Shown here: positions 35,477 through 44,764 of the stretch, piece after piece
Layout: every line of letters starts with the position of its first letter
Position numbering within the stretch: the stretch's first letter is position 1
DNA from: Loktanella sp. Alg231-35
Lineage (GTDB): Bacteria; Pseudomonadota; Alphaproteobacteria; Rhodobacterales; Rhodobacteraceae
NCBI RefSeq assembly: GCF_900143545.1
Contig: NZ_FREV01000002.1
Location: 496,018-560,017, forward strand
Length of the DNA: 64,000 bases
Reading direction: 5' to 3'
Translations under genes and position numbers: made by a program
Notes under the pieces: generated by a model
What the model saw: only the letters and a program-made list of their open reading frames with translations
The model's database searches: none
What the model was told of the DNA's origin: nothing

Positions 35477-36490
35477 TTAAACGTTCACCCAGCGGGACGC
35501 ATGATCGAAGGCAAAGTCGTAGCCGCCCAAGGCAGCGGCCCCGCCCGTGTGCAAGAACACAACGCGTTCGTCCTTGAATTCACCTTTGCGCGCCAGATCA
35601 ATCAGGCCTGCCGCACCTTTGGCCGAGTAACAAGGATCAAGCAAAATGCCTTCCAGTTCAGCAAACATACGGATCGCCTCGATACCGCTTTCTGTTGGGA
35701 TACCGTAGCCATCGCCGACATAATCGGTGTTCGCCATCACATCCTCACGCTTGACGATTCCAGGGCAGCCAAGCAGCTCAGCGGTTTTGCATGCAAGGTC
35801 ATAGACCATTTGCTCTTGTTTGGGCTGTGGTGCGCGGGTGCCTATGCCCAGAACCGGGATCTGTGCATTCATCGCGCACATGCCCGTAACCAATCCTGCC
35901 TGCGTGCCCGACGAGCCAGTTGCGTGCGTCAGCCGGTCGATTTTCAGACCCATGTCATTGGCTTGTGCGACCAGTTCGAACGCTGCGTTCACGTAGCCAA
36001 GCGCACCGGTTGAATTCGATCCACCACCGGGGATGACATAGACGGTATGGCCCTTGGCGCGCATCTTGTCGGCAGCTTTCTCCATTTCGCCGACCATGTC
36101 GTGACCGGCTGGAAATTTCTCGGTTGTGGCGCCATGAAGGTGATCAAGCAGCACGTTACCGTTGGCGTTGTAGTTGCCATCTTGATAGCCAGTACGATCT
36201 TCCAGCAAGATATGGCACTTGAGGCCCAACTTGGCAGCAAATGCAGCCGTTTGACGGCCGTGGTTGGTCTGGGTTGCACCCTGCGTCATGACCATGTCCG
36301 CGCCTTGTTCGATGGCTTCGGCCATCAAGAACTCAAGCTTGCGGGTCTTGTTTCCGCCCGTCGACATGCCGGTGCAGTCGTCGCGTTTGATCCACAACTC
36401 CACCCCAAGTTCTTTTGACAATCTCTTCATGTGCTCAAGTGGTGTGGAAAGATGGGCCAGATGAACGCGTGGAAATCGGGCAAGGTGCAT
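35477..36490 (-). CDS. PLP-dependent lyase: L-cysteate sulfo-lyase (CuyA) or D-cysteine desulfhydrase type
   Basis: A 337-residue fold-type II PLP enzyme of the ACC-deaminase/DcyD group. The PLP lysine is Lys51 in [21 protein letters not shown] follows near residue 95, and [12 protein letters not shown] forms the phosphate loop. The opening [20 protein letters not shown] matches my memory of roseobacter CuyA, which splits cysteate into pyruvate, sulfite and ammonia; DcyD, which releases sulfide from D-cysteine, is very similar. It is divergent from a LysR gene and next to a ProXVW-type importer, as expected for a catabolic gene. I favour CuyA only slightly. Confidence 0.8.
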   Translation of the reverse strand: MHLARFPRVHLAHLSTPLEHMKRLSKELGVELWIKRDDCTGMSTGGNKTRKLEFLMAEAIEQGADMVMTQGATQTNHGRQTAAFAAKLGLKCHILLEDRTGYQDGNYNANGNVLLDHLHGATTEKFPAGHDMVGEMEKAADKMRAKGHTVYVIPGGGSNSTGALGYVNAAFELVAQANDMGLKIDRLTHATGSSGTQAGLVTGMCAMNAQIPVLGIGTRAPQPKQEQMVYDLACKTAELLGCPGIVKREDVMANTDYVGDGYGIPTESGIEAIRMFAELEGILLDPCYSAKGAAGLIDLARKGEFKDERVVFLHTGGAAALGGYDFAFDHASRWVNV

Positions 36491-36548
36491 TATTATTCTC
36501 CTATATGTGTTTATCTCAACTTATATTGGAAGTTGCGCCGTTGATAAT

Positions 36549-36559
36549 GCGAATTTCGC
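36549..36559. promoter_or_regulatory. Palindrome in the lyase/LysR intergenic region
   Basis: GCGAA-T-TTCGC is a perfect 11-base palindrome midway between the divergent starts, flanked by two copies of ATAATGC. It is a candidate LysR operator by position and symmetry. Confidence 0.4.
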
Positions 36560-36610
36560 GGCATAAAATGCAGATAATGCAAGTTACACCATACAGCGGA
36601 CAGAGGTTTC

Positions 36611-37504
36611 ATGCGGGTTGAGTGGATCGATGATATTCTGGCGGTTCTAGATTGCGGGTCGCTCGCGCAGGCAGCGCAAAAGCGCGCACTCACTCAATCG
36701 GCGTTCACACGCAGGGTCCGCACGATCGAAGACAGCTTGGGCACAACGTTAATTGATCGCCGTCGGAAACCTGTATCGCTTATGCCCGGTGTCCAATCAC
36801 TGGAGCCGGAGTTACGCGAACTTAGCTCGCGATTGCACAACCTTCGCCAGACCCTCCGAACCGCAAACAAGGGGCTGGGTAAACCGCTGACCTTCGTGTG
36901 CCAGCACGCGCTTACTACGACCATATCACCTCAGGTCGTTCACGCAGCAACACGCAATGGTGAGACAACAGCGCGGGTGCGGTCGGGCAATCAGGACGAA
37001 TGTCTGATGATGCTGTTATCCAAGGAGGTTGACCTTGCAATCATGTATGCGCTTCCAAATGGTGCGCCAATGGGCACCAGCACAGCGTTTGAAACTTTGA
37101 ACATTGATGAAGATATAATTGTGCCGGTCTGCGCCCCAGGCCTTCTCGCGCGGGTCACGGACGAAGCCATTCCCGTTATCGCCTATCCATCAGATGTGTT
37201 TCTGGGGCAAGTCTTTACCCGCATGCTCAGTCCGCGGTTGGCACAGGATAGAACGATGGTGACAGTCGCCGAAACCGCCCTGACCTTTGCCATGTTGGAG
37301 CTGACTTTGAACGAGATCGGAATTGCTTGGCTGCCATCATCGCTTGTCGCAAGGCCTCTTGCTCAAGGTGATCTGATACGTCTTGATGATACCCTGCCCG
37401 CCCAGATTTTAGACATCAACATGGTCCGCCTGCGCGGAGGCGAAACTGAACACAGCGATCTGATATGGCGTAACCTTGCGCGGCACTTTCAGGTCACGCC
37501 TTAG
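36611..37504 (+). CDS. LysR-family regulator of the lyase/racemase operon
   Basis: A 297-residue regulator. The DNA-binding part (about residues 1-62) shows DDILAVLDCGSLAQAAQ and LTQSAFTRRVRTIED. The effector domain starts near residue 90. It is divergent from the PLP-lyase gene with 120 bases between, and convergent with the importer genes, so it probably controls uptake and breakdown of the same amino acid. Confidence 0.9.
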   Translation: MRVEWIDDILAVLDCGSLAQAAQKRALTQSAFTRRVRTIEDSLGTTLIDRRRKPVSLMPGVQSLEPELRELSSRLHNLRQTLRTANKGLGKPLTFVCQHALTTTISPQVVHAATRNGETTARVRSGNQDECLMMLLSKEVDLAIMYALPNGAPMGTSTAFETLNIDEDIIVPVCAPGLLARVTDEAIPVIAYPSDVFLGQVFTRMLSPRLAQDRTMVTVAETALTFAMLELTLNEIGIAWLPSSLVARPLAQGDLIRLDDTLPAQILDINMVRLRGGETEHSDLIWRNLARHFQVTP

Positions 37505-37521
37505 CCTTGGGGCAATAACCC

Positions 37522-39009
37522 TTACTCTCGTTTTCCTTGCACAATACGGTCCAAGATCATCGCGCAGAACAAGATCGCAAAGCCTGCCAGGATACCTTGT
37601 CCAACTGAGGCATATTGCAAGGCTTCCAGAACATCCTCGCCCAATCCCTTTGCACCGATCAGTGAAGCCACGACAACCATTGCAAGGCTCAGCATGATCG
37701 TTTGGTTCACGCCCGCCAGAATTGACGGCGCCGCGAGCGGCAAATCAACCTTGGTCAATAGGAACCACTTGGTCGCGCCATACGCGATGGCTGCCTCGCG
37801 GATGGTGTCAGGGACGCCGCGCAGGCCAAGCACTGTCAGGCGCACCACAGGTGTGCCGCCAAAAATCATTGTGGTGACCACGGCCGCTGGTTTACCTGTT
37901 CCAAAGAATGCAATCACCGGGATCATGAACACGAATGCGGGCATGGTTTGCATGAAGTCCATGATAGGACGCACGACCGCATAGAACCGTGGACGACGGG
38001 CGCAGAACAGGCCGACAGGAATGCCAATCGCGATTGATATACACGCCGCTGTGCCCAAAAGCGCCAGGGTTGTCATGGCTTTCTCCCAAAAGCCGAGGAA
38101 CCCCATGTAGGCTAGAAATGCGGCGGCAAATATTGCAGCGCGACTGCCCGCCGAGAGCCATGTCAGCAAGACAATGAAACTGCCAATTACCGGCCATGGG
38201 GTATCCACAAATAGAACCTCCAGCGCGTCAAGAACGGACCGAATGCCCAATGTGATCAACCGAAAGAACCACTCACCTGAGTCGATAATTGCTGCAAAGA
38301 ACGCCTCGACACGGTCAATTGCACCCAGACGAATTTCGGGGCGGGTGGGGAAATCAGTGAGCCATCCGACAGCACCGGGGAAGGCATAATGTATCACGCA
38401 GGTCATGATAACGAGCACCGGAAAGATCACAGCCACAGCCGTCCGGAGCGGGTTCAGGCCGGAACTGATCGACGCGTTCGACAGCCACTCTGAATAGCGT
38501 TTTTCCAATGCGCTGTTTGCAACAACTCCTGCACAAACCTTCACCACGATCAACGCCACGAAGCCCGTCATTGCGACCCATATCGCGCCGGATTCTAGCT
38601 GTGCAATTTCAACGCGCACATCAGAAATGGCCGTTTCGAGGGACGTGATTGTGCGTTCGAACACATCGACATTGTCTGCATTGTTTGCAACTGCAGCCTC
38701 AAGCTGTTCGCGCCGCAGTGCCAGTGTACCTTCGATCTGCGCGATCTTGTCCCGCGCGGCGGAGCCAAGATCACCGAACAACCCCCGCCCCATCTGGATA
38801 TAGGCAAATGCTTCGAGAATGACGAAGGACAGTGCCCAATTCCAGATGCCGCGCATGCCGAACCAGATCGGCCCCAGCAAGGCGGCAACCACGTTAAAGG
38901 TCCATGTAAATTTTGCGCTCGCCCCGATATTCTGGAACTGATCGCGGTAATAATCACTGCTCGTGGTCACAAAATCTGTGAGGAGCTCGTCTTTGGTCTT
39001 ATCGGTCAT
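37522..39009 (-). CDS. ABC transporter permease, ProW/OpuAB type
   Basis: A 495-residue permease, longer than E. coli ProW. The transporter core with the EAA-like loop (AIAYGATKWFLLTKVDLPLAA) occupies the C-terminal 250 residues. The N-terminal 240 residues carry several extra hydrophobic helices and a cytoplasmic or periplasmic coiled region (REQLEAAVANNADNVDVFER). It is the last gene of the three-gene importer, four bases after the ATPase gene. Confidence 0.9.
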   Translation of the reverse strand: MTDKTKDELLTDFVTTSSDYYRDQFQNIGASAKFTWTFNVVAALLGPIWFGMRGIWNWALSFVILEAFAYIQMGRGLFGDLGSAARDKIAQIEGTLALRREQLEAAVANNADNVDVFERTITSLETAISDVRVEIAQLESGAIWVAMTGFVALIVVKVCAGVVANSALEKRYSEWLSNASISSGLNPLRTAVAVIFPVLVIMTCVIHYAFPGAVGWLTDFPTRPEIRLGAIDRVEAFFAAIIDSGEWFFRLITLGIRSVLDALEVLFVDTPWPVIGSFIVLLTWLSAGSRAAIFAAAFLAYMGFLGFWEKAMTTLALLGTAACISIAIGIPVGLFCARRPRFYAVVRPIMDFMQTMPAFVFMIPVIAFFGTGKPAAVVTTMIFGGTPVVRLTVLGLRGVPDTIREAAIAYGATKWFLLTKVDLPLAAPSILAGVNQTIMLSLAMVVVASLIGAKGLGEDVLEALQYASVGQGILAGFAILFCAMILDRIVQGKRE

Positions 39010-39012
39010 GAC

Positions 39013-40077
39013 TCAAGATGTCTCCGTTCCTTCGATCACCGTGCGCAACAGGTCGGATCGGGTGATGGCCCCGATGCGCTGTCCGGTGGAATTGACAATT
39101 GCGGCAGGATGATCAGATGTAATTGCTGCCCCGATAAGATCGCCCAGATGCGCGTCCTCGGGGAATTCCTGTGCGGTGGTTGCCAGCGCACCATTGGCAC
39201 TTTCAAACGCGGCAAGGGGCTGCATCACAGCATGGGCCCGAACCACCTTCAGGCGTGAAATGCCAGCAACAAAGTCCGACACGTATTCATCCACAGGATT
39301 CATCACGATGTCTTCGGGCGTGCCTGTCTGGATCACCATGCCGTCGCGCATGATCGCAATGCGATCGCCGATGCGCACGGCCTCATCCAGATCGTGGGTG
39401 ATGAACACGGTCGTCTTGTTCATATTCGCTGCAAGGCCCATAAATTCACCCTGCAACTGCCGCCGGATCAACGGGTCAAGCGCCGAAAACGGCTCATCCA
39501 TTAGCAAGATTTCGGGGTCAGCGGCCAGCGCACGGGCCAGGCCGACACGCTGTTGCATGCCACCGGAAAGTTCATGAGCGAACTTGTTACCCCAGCCTGT
39601 CAGATCGACCATTTCGATGGTCCGTTCGGCCACTTCCATACGTTGGTTTTTGGATATGCCGCGAATTTCAAGCGGCAGCGCGACGTTATCAAGCACGGAT
39701 CGGTGCGGCATCAGCGCGAAATTCTGGAACACCATGGCGATGTGTTCATTGCGGTAGCGGCGCAGTTCATCAGGCGGCATCGCCATGATATCATTTCCGT
39801 TTACGGTGATGGTGCCGGATGTCGGCTCTAGCAAACGATTGATGTGGCGCACCAGCGTTGATTTGCCGGACCCCGATAGGCCCATAACACAGAAAATCTC
39901 GCCCGGTTTGATGTTCATGGTCGCGTCAGCCACGCCGACCACGCAGTTGTGTTTTTCAAGAACCTGTTTCTTGGAGATGCCGTTGGCCTTTACATCCGCC
40001 ATCGCCTCGGCTGCGCGGTGACCAAAGATCTTCCAAACGTTCGACAGTTCGATGGCGTAGTCTTCTGACATCTTCAA
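39013..40077 (-). CDS. ABC transporter ATPase with CBS-type tail, ProV/OpuAA type
   Basis: A 354-residue ATPase. Walker A is GLSGSGKSTLVR, the signature ELSGGMQQRVGLARAL, Walker B ILLMDEP, and the switch His is in THDLDEAV. An N-terminal IFGHR region and the loop before Walker A are those of the glycine betaine ProV group. The last 80 residues contain a partial CBS region ending RIGAITRSDLLRTV, used by relatives to sense ionic strength. Confidence 0.92.
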   Translation of the reverse strand: MKMSEDYAIELSNVWKIFGHRAAEAMADVKANGISKKQVLEKHNCVVGVADATMNIKPGEIFCVMGLSGSGKSTLVRHINRLLEPTSGTITVNGNDIMAMPPDELRRYRNEHIAMVFQNFALMPHRSVLDNVALPLEIRGISKNQRMEVAERTIEMVDLTGWGNKFAHELSGGMQQRVGLARALAADPEILLMDEPFSALDPLIRRQLQGEFMGLAANMNKTTVFITHDLDEAVRIGDRIAIMRDGMVIQTGTPEDIVMNPVDEYVSDFVAGISRLKVVRAHAVMQPLAAFESANGALATTAQEFPEDAHLGDLIGAAITSDHPAAIVNSTGQRIGAITRSDLLRTVIEGTETS

Positions 40078-40134
40078 GTTCCTATGATAGGTGGAGGCAT
40101 CGCGCTGATGCGCGATGCCAATGTCATAGTTGGA

Positions 40135-41085
40135 TTAAAGGCCGAGCCAGCTGTCGACGCGCTCTGAATTGGCCGCAACCCAATCGCGCGCAACATCCGC
40201 GGGGTCTTTTCCGCCTTCAATCTGGAACGCAAAATCCGACACCGTTTCACCGTCCAATGCGATGTTCGCCAAAAGATCGGCAATCGCCGGAGAGCGTTCA
40301 GGCAACGCGCTGGAATATGCGATTTGCACTTCCTTCAACGCATCTTCTGTCATGACGGTCGAGTTTTCGAACCAGTCGGGATCGTCGGACGGCTGGATCG
40401 CAATATACTGCGCTGGGTCAAACGCTGGCTCTGACAGGCGTACGATGTCGTGCTGGAACCAGATCGCATGAGGTGAGTAGCAGTAGAACGCATAACCCAT
40501 GTCTTTTCGGATGCTGTCACCCACGGTTGCTGTCATCACAGCCTGATCTGCGCGGATCGGCTCCATAAACGGCATCAGCCCATAGTCGCGGACCTTCACT
40601 TCGTTCACGTTTGCAGACGCCCAACCGGGTGCCCCGATCCAGATCTCGCCAAGACCGTTGCCATCACTGTCCATCATCGCGGCAATCTCCGGCCGGGCCA
40701 GATCAAAGATTGACGTGACATTGTTAGCCTCGGAAAACTGACGGCTGACGCAGAAGCTTTGTTTACCCTCATAGGAGTTCTCCGAGAGAACTACAGTGCC
40801 TTCCCCAACGACATATTGGTCGGTGAAGCTTTGCTGGTTAGGCAGCCAAACGTCAGGGTGCACGTCAATGTCGCCGCGTCCTTGGCCCATGGCCTGGAAG
40901 ATGCTGGCGTTGTTGCCTGGCACCAGTTCTGCTTCGCCACCCATGCGGGTCTCGACGATTTCAGCGATCAGGTGCGCAATTGCCTGCGCCCCGGTCCACG
41001 CAGGTGCGCCGATCTTGACTTCCTCTGCGGCAGATGCAGTTGCCATTCCGGCCAGAAGGGCTGTTGAAAGTAGTAACTTTTTCAT
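40135..41085 (-). CDS. ABC transporter substrate-binding protein, ProX/OpuAC type
   Basis: A 316-residue precursor with a clear signal peptide (KKLLLSTALLAGMATASAAEE). The mature part follows the glycine betaine/choline/proline-betaine binding fold, with WTGAQAIAHLIAEIV and DVHPDVWLPNQQ. The frame stays open upstream to 41256, but the ATG at 41085 gives the signal peptide. The ligand may be a quaternary amine or, given the CuyA-like neighbour, a zwitterionic sulfonate; the sequence alone does not decide. Confidence 0.9.
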   Translation of the reverse strand: MKKLLLSTALLAGMATASAAEEVKIGAPAWTGAQAIAHLIAEIVETRMGGEAELVPGNNASIFQAMGQGRGDIDVHPDVWLPNQQSFTDQYVVGEGTVVLSENSYEGKQSFCVSRQFSEANNVTSIFDLARPEIAAMMDSDGNGLGEIWIGAPGWASANVNEVKVRDYGLMPFMEPIRADQAVMTATVGDSIRKDMGYAFYCYSPHAIWFQHDIVRLSEPAFDPAQYIAIQPSDDPDWFENSTVMTEDALKEVQIAYSSALPERSPAIADLLANIALDGETVSDFAFQIEGGKDPADVARDWVAANSERVDSWLGL

Positions 41086-41135
41086 TGGTCTCTCCACTGT
41101 TGGTTTGGGCGCCGCCGGCTGGCGCAATCTGTTGT

Positions 41136-41924
41136 TCAGACGGTTTCCGGCAGAAACTTCTCTACGATAGCATTGAAAATTTCCGGTTGTTCCATGTGCG
41201 CGTTGTGACCGCAGCCCGGCAGGACCGCCAAGCTGCTGTATTTGATTCCTGACCACAGGGCTTCTGGCTGTGACCAGCCATAAGACCGGTCACGATCCCC
41301 CCAAATTACGAGGGTCGGATTGGTGATGTTTTCAAGAGCGTCGCGCCCATCCCACGTTTCCATAGCCGACAGGCCGGACAATGCGGTTGCAAGGCTGACG
41401 TTTTCGCTTAGGGCCACGCAGGTGTTGTATCCCGCAGCCCTTTCACCATCGTCAAACCACGTTGCCGCAATCCTGCGTGCCGTGGCGGTGGTGCCATCAT
41501 TGCGTGTGCGGATGCGTGACGTTTCAATCGTCTCAAAGCGGTCAGGCATGGCGCCGCGTGGTCCAGTGCCGTAACACACAAGCCTATTAATGCGACGCGG
41601 CGCGATTGCCGCCATCTGCTGTGCAATCATGCCGCCCATTGAATGGCCAACAAGATGAAAATTATCGACACCCAAATCATTCAGAAAATCCAGCACCTGG
41701 CGTGCATAACCAGCAATGCTGTCCAAAGGCGGTTGATCCGCATTCCCGCCGTATCCAGAAAGCTCTGGTACGATGACGTCAAAGTTCCGGCTAAACGCCG
41801 CCACCTGTTGTTCCCACAGTGCAGCACCACCAAGATAGCCGTGCAAAAACACCAAGGGAAAACCTTTGCCTTCGCGCACATAGGTCGGGCGGGCCTCGGC
41901 GAGTTGCATGTGGTGCGTCTCCAA
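41136..41924 (-). CDS. Alpha/beta hydrolase
   Basis: A 262-residue cytoplasmic hydrolase. The oxyanion block VFLHGYLGGAALW is near residue 25, the nucleophile elbow GHSMGG gives Ser95, the acid is in IWGDRDRSYG and the base in GCGHNAHMEQPE. It belongs to the broad esterase, lactonase and C-C hydrolase group. It is the first gene of the minus-strand set leading into the importer genes and is divergent from a LysR gene, so it may be the first catabolic step after uptake. The reaction is unknown. Confidence 0.88.
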   Translation of the reverse strand: METHHMQLAEARPTYVREGKGFPLVFLHGYLGGAALWEQQVAAFSRNFDVIVPELSGYGGNADQPPLDSIAGYARQVLDFLNDLGVDNFHLVGHSMGGMIAQQMAAIAPRRINRLVCYGTGPRGAMPDRFETIETSRIRTRNDGTTATARRIAATWFDDGERAAGYNTCVALSENVSLATALSGLSAMETWDGRDALENITNPTLVIWGDRDRSYGWSQPEALWSGIKYSSLAVLPGCGHNAHMEQPEIFNAIVEKFLPETV

Positions 41925-42065
41925 TAGAAACCTGACGTCACGTCAGGCTTACCCTTGAAGCCTAGACGCGAGCAGCCTTGCTGTGCCAATTCTATTATCT
42001 CATCATTTTATTCCGAATTTGCATAACGAATATTATCTTGTAAGTTCAGATAGAAGGGTGGCGAA

Positions 42066-42956
42066 ATGGATCTGAACTGGCTGAGAGATTTTATCTGTCT
42101 TGAACGCACGCTAAGCTTTACGCGGGCCGCAGAAGAGCGCAACATCACACAGCCGGCGTTCAGCCGCCGGGTAAAATCGCTCGAAAACTGGTTGGGAATA
42201 GCGCTAATTGATAGGGCAACCTATCCGGTTCAATTATCGCCTGCCGGAAAGCAGTTTTTGCCGGTAGCCAAGGCAACCATCGCTGATTTGATCGATGCCC
42301 GCCAAGCCATAAGAGAGCAGGATCAAGGCGATAAGTCTTTCCAACGCTTTGCCGTCCTGCACACAATTTCAGTGAATTATTTATCCGTGCGGCTGGAAGA
42401 ACTGGAAGCTGAAATTGATGATCTAAAAGCACGGGTCATTTCCGACAACCTTAGCACATGTTGTCAACTTCTGGCCGAGGGAGGTTGCGATTTCCTGATT
42501 TGTTATCGCCACCCAGATGTGCCCTTGATTCTGGACGAAGATCAGTTTTCACGAATTGATCTTGGGGTCGAGAAATTGGGACCGTTTGCGCTGAGAGAAG
42601 CGATTGCGTCAAAAGGCTGGGTACTGCCGGGAACAGCACAAAAGCCCGCCCCCTATCTTGCCTATGAGCGGACGTCATTTTTGGGCACGGTTGTTGAGCA
42701 AACGATTGGCAATCAACTGGTGCATCTTAACGTGCGCTATGTCGATGCACTTGTCGAAGCCATAAAAAGGCGGGTCCTCAGCGGCAGTGGCATTGGTTGG
42801 CTTCCATACTCTTCTGTTCAAACCGAATTGGCAGCCGGAACCCTTGAACAAGTAGGACCACCCGAACTCGAAGCACAGATGACGCTTTCGGTGTTCTGTT
42901 CTCCCGAGCGCCTTGATGAAAAAGGGCTGGAAGTCTGGAAGCGGTTCGGGGGCTAA
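42066..42956 (+). CDS. LysR-family regulator divergent from the hydrolase/importer genes
   Basis: A 296-residue regulator. The N-terminal domain reads NWLRDFICLERTLSFTRAAE and NITQPAFSRRVKSLE, and the effector domain follows from about residue 88. The 141-base divergent region contains ATTCCGAATTTGCATAACGAAT, a loose dyad that could be its site. It probably activates the hydrolase and ProXVW-type genes. Confidence 0.9.
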   Translation: MDLNWLRDFICLERTLSFTRAAEERNITQPAFSRRVKSLENWLGIALIDRATYPVQLSPAGKQFLPVAKATIADLIDARQAIREQDQGDKSFQRFAVLHTISVNYLSVRLEELEAEIDDLKARVISDNLSTCCQLLAEGGCDFLICYRHPDVPLILDEDQFSRIDLGVEKLGPFALREAIASKGWVLPGTAQKPAPYLAYERTSFLGTVVEQTIGNQLVHLNVRYVDALVEAIKRRVLSGSGIGWLPYSSVQTELAAGTLEQVGPPELEAQMTLSVFCSPERLDEKGLEVWKRFGG

Positions 42957-43723
42957 GGAAAAGAACTAGCAATAAAATTGCAGGATGTACGTATCTGTCT
43001 CGCATGATCCTGCCTGCTGACCTGCAACTAATGTTCAAATTGGCAAGCCCTGTTGGTACGAGTAGAAACGTGCAGGCGGCCTTTTCGTTTTTTATCCAAA
43101 GCAGACATCGGCACTCGCCGTGCAAATGGCTACTTGGCCTGCCAGGTAGACCTCGAGCAAGTCAGGATGCTGCGTACCCGCTCCGAAGCCCGCTTCAGGG
43201 AAGCTGCACCGCAGCGTCGATTATCACCGACAGCGTCCGGAAAGGGCCGGGCGTGTCGATGATTGCGCGACCGTGATCGAAAATGCTGCGGCCGAGCTAA
43301 TGGCGGCAGCGAGCTCATTGTGACCGGTGCTACTGGATGACCGAACGACTGCTATTGGAACAATGGTCGTTGATTTGAGGCGAGCGAACCTCGAACTGAG
43401 CGCCCGGATAGTGATTATTCGCCGCCAAGTCGTGCAGCAGCGGATGTGGCCATTGCGCGAACTCTTGGTCCTAAAAACATCCAACTGGACCTGTCCCGCA
43501 AAGCGGGCCTTGATGCAACGCGCAGCAATGGTCTGCCGTGCGGACAAAGCGACCATTCCTCGCGGTCACCTGAATTGCCGCTTCGCGGATCATTCCTGAC
43601 GTTTGCTGCCGCCACAAAATCTGTCGCTGGATGAGCTCTCATATCTCTATTTAACTTTACCCTCGCGCAAGGCCGCCAATATCATGATTTTCTTTTGCCT
43701 CAAATTTTCAGCATTCAACGTAT
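42957..43723. other. Long gene-free stretch between two LysR genes
   Basis: About 770 bases in which the open frames in both strands lack ribosome sites and recognisable motifs, and composition is uneven. I see no tRNA, IS end or strong terminator. It may be a decayed gene, but no family can be named. Confidence 0.5.
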
Positions 43724-44620
43724 TCAAACTTCAAACGTGCTCAAGCTCGCCTTGAAGTCCTCCATGAAATCTAGAGTGATTTTCGATGGGCGTTTGTGGA
43801 TCGGCCTCACAAGGCAGATTTTATGTGGCACGCTTGGCACAAAAGGCCGAAAATCGAGCCGATCTTCATATGTTCGCGCATCAAGTTCGCTGACTACGGA
43901 CACACCAACGCCCTGCGCGACCAGTTCACATGCAGCCGTAAATTGCCGCGTTTCAACAACATGGGTTGGGCGAACTGATGCTTGTCGGAAGACATCATTC
44001 AGCGCCCGGTAAAAACTGCTGTCCCGGCGCGTGTGGACAAAACGCTCCTCGTTTAATTGTCGTGCATCAACCTGTTCAAGGTCCGTAAACCTGTGGCCTT
44101 TGGGAAAGATGCAAACGGTCCGAACACTCAGCATGGTGCTTTCGATTGCGGGGTGACCGTCAAACCCGTCTGTTATGCCGCAATCATACTGCTCGCCGAC
44201 AATCCATTCTAGAATCCGTTCTGGCCGGTCTGGTTCAAGGGTGATTGTTACGTCCGGTCGCGTCTTTAGGAAATTGGTGACGACAGCGGGCATGTGGCTT
44301 GTGGCAAAGCCGGGAAGGCAAGTGATACTGAGATGCCCCGAAGTCTTGTCGTGCACGTTCTGGCTGGTCTCCGTGATGTTCTTCAGCACGCCCAGAACCC
44401 GCGCGATGTCAGGCAGGATGTAACCTGCTTCTTGGGTGGGCACCAAGCGGCCATCTTTGCGGCTGAGCAGTGCAAAACCAAGCTCGTCCGATAGATCCGC
44501 CAGCAAACGGCTGACCGCAGGCTGTGAGATTTTTAAGCTTTGTGCAGCGCGTGTCATACTGCCGTGATCAACGACAGATTTAAGGGCCTCGAGTTGTCGC
44601 AATCTTGGTCGTTTCGTCAT
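43724..44620 (-). CDS. LysR-family regulator divergent from the ugp operon
   Basis: A 298-residue regulator. The DNA-binding block LEALKSVVDHGSMTRAAQ and LKISQPAVSRLLADLSDEL lies at about residues 8-60. It is 144 bases from the ugpB start on the opposite strand, with a CATAA-N7-TTATG dyad in the gap. It likely controls the importer, so the ligand may be organic phosphate-, sugar- or glycerol-related. Ordinary ugp operons are under PhoB, so this arrangement hints at a different ligand. Confidence 0.9.
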   Translation of the reverse strand: MTKRPRLRQLEALKSVVDHGSMTRAAQSLKISQPAVSRLLADLSDELGFALLSRKDGRLVPTQEAGYILPDIARVLGVLKNITETSQNVHDKTSGHLSITCLPGFATSHMPAVVTNFLKTRPDVTITLEPDRPERILEWIVGEQYDCGITDGFDGHPAIESTMLSVRTVCIFPKGHRFTDLEQVDARQLNEERFVHTRRDSSFYRALNDVFRQASVRPTHVVETRQFTAACELVAQGVGVSVVSELDARTYEDRLDFRPFVPSVPHKICLVRPIHKRPSKITLDFMEDFKASLSTFEV

Positions 44621-44646
44621 GGCAGGGGTCCAATGTCCAGTAAAGT

Positions 44647-44663
44647 CATAATGTTATGTTATG
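44647..44663. promoter_or_regulatory. Dyad CATAA-N7-TTATG, candidate LysR operator
   Basis: CATAATGTTATGTTATG is a perfect five-base inverted repeat with seven bases between, matching the T-N11-A style of LysR boxes. It lies 27 bases upstream of the LysR start and about 100 bases before ugpB. Confidence 0.5.
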
Positions 44664-44764
44664 AATCCCAGCAAGGAAATAGCCTTGAATTATGCGAACA
44701 CTCGGATACCGTGTTGAAATTCTGTGGCTGCGAACAGGACGGCCGCGATTCCTGGGAGGAAAAC

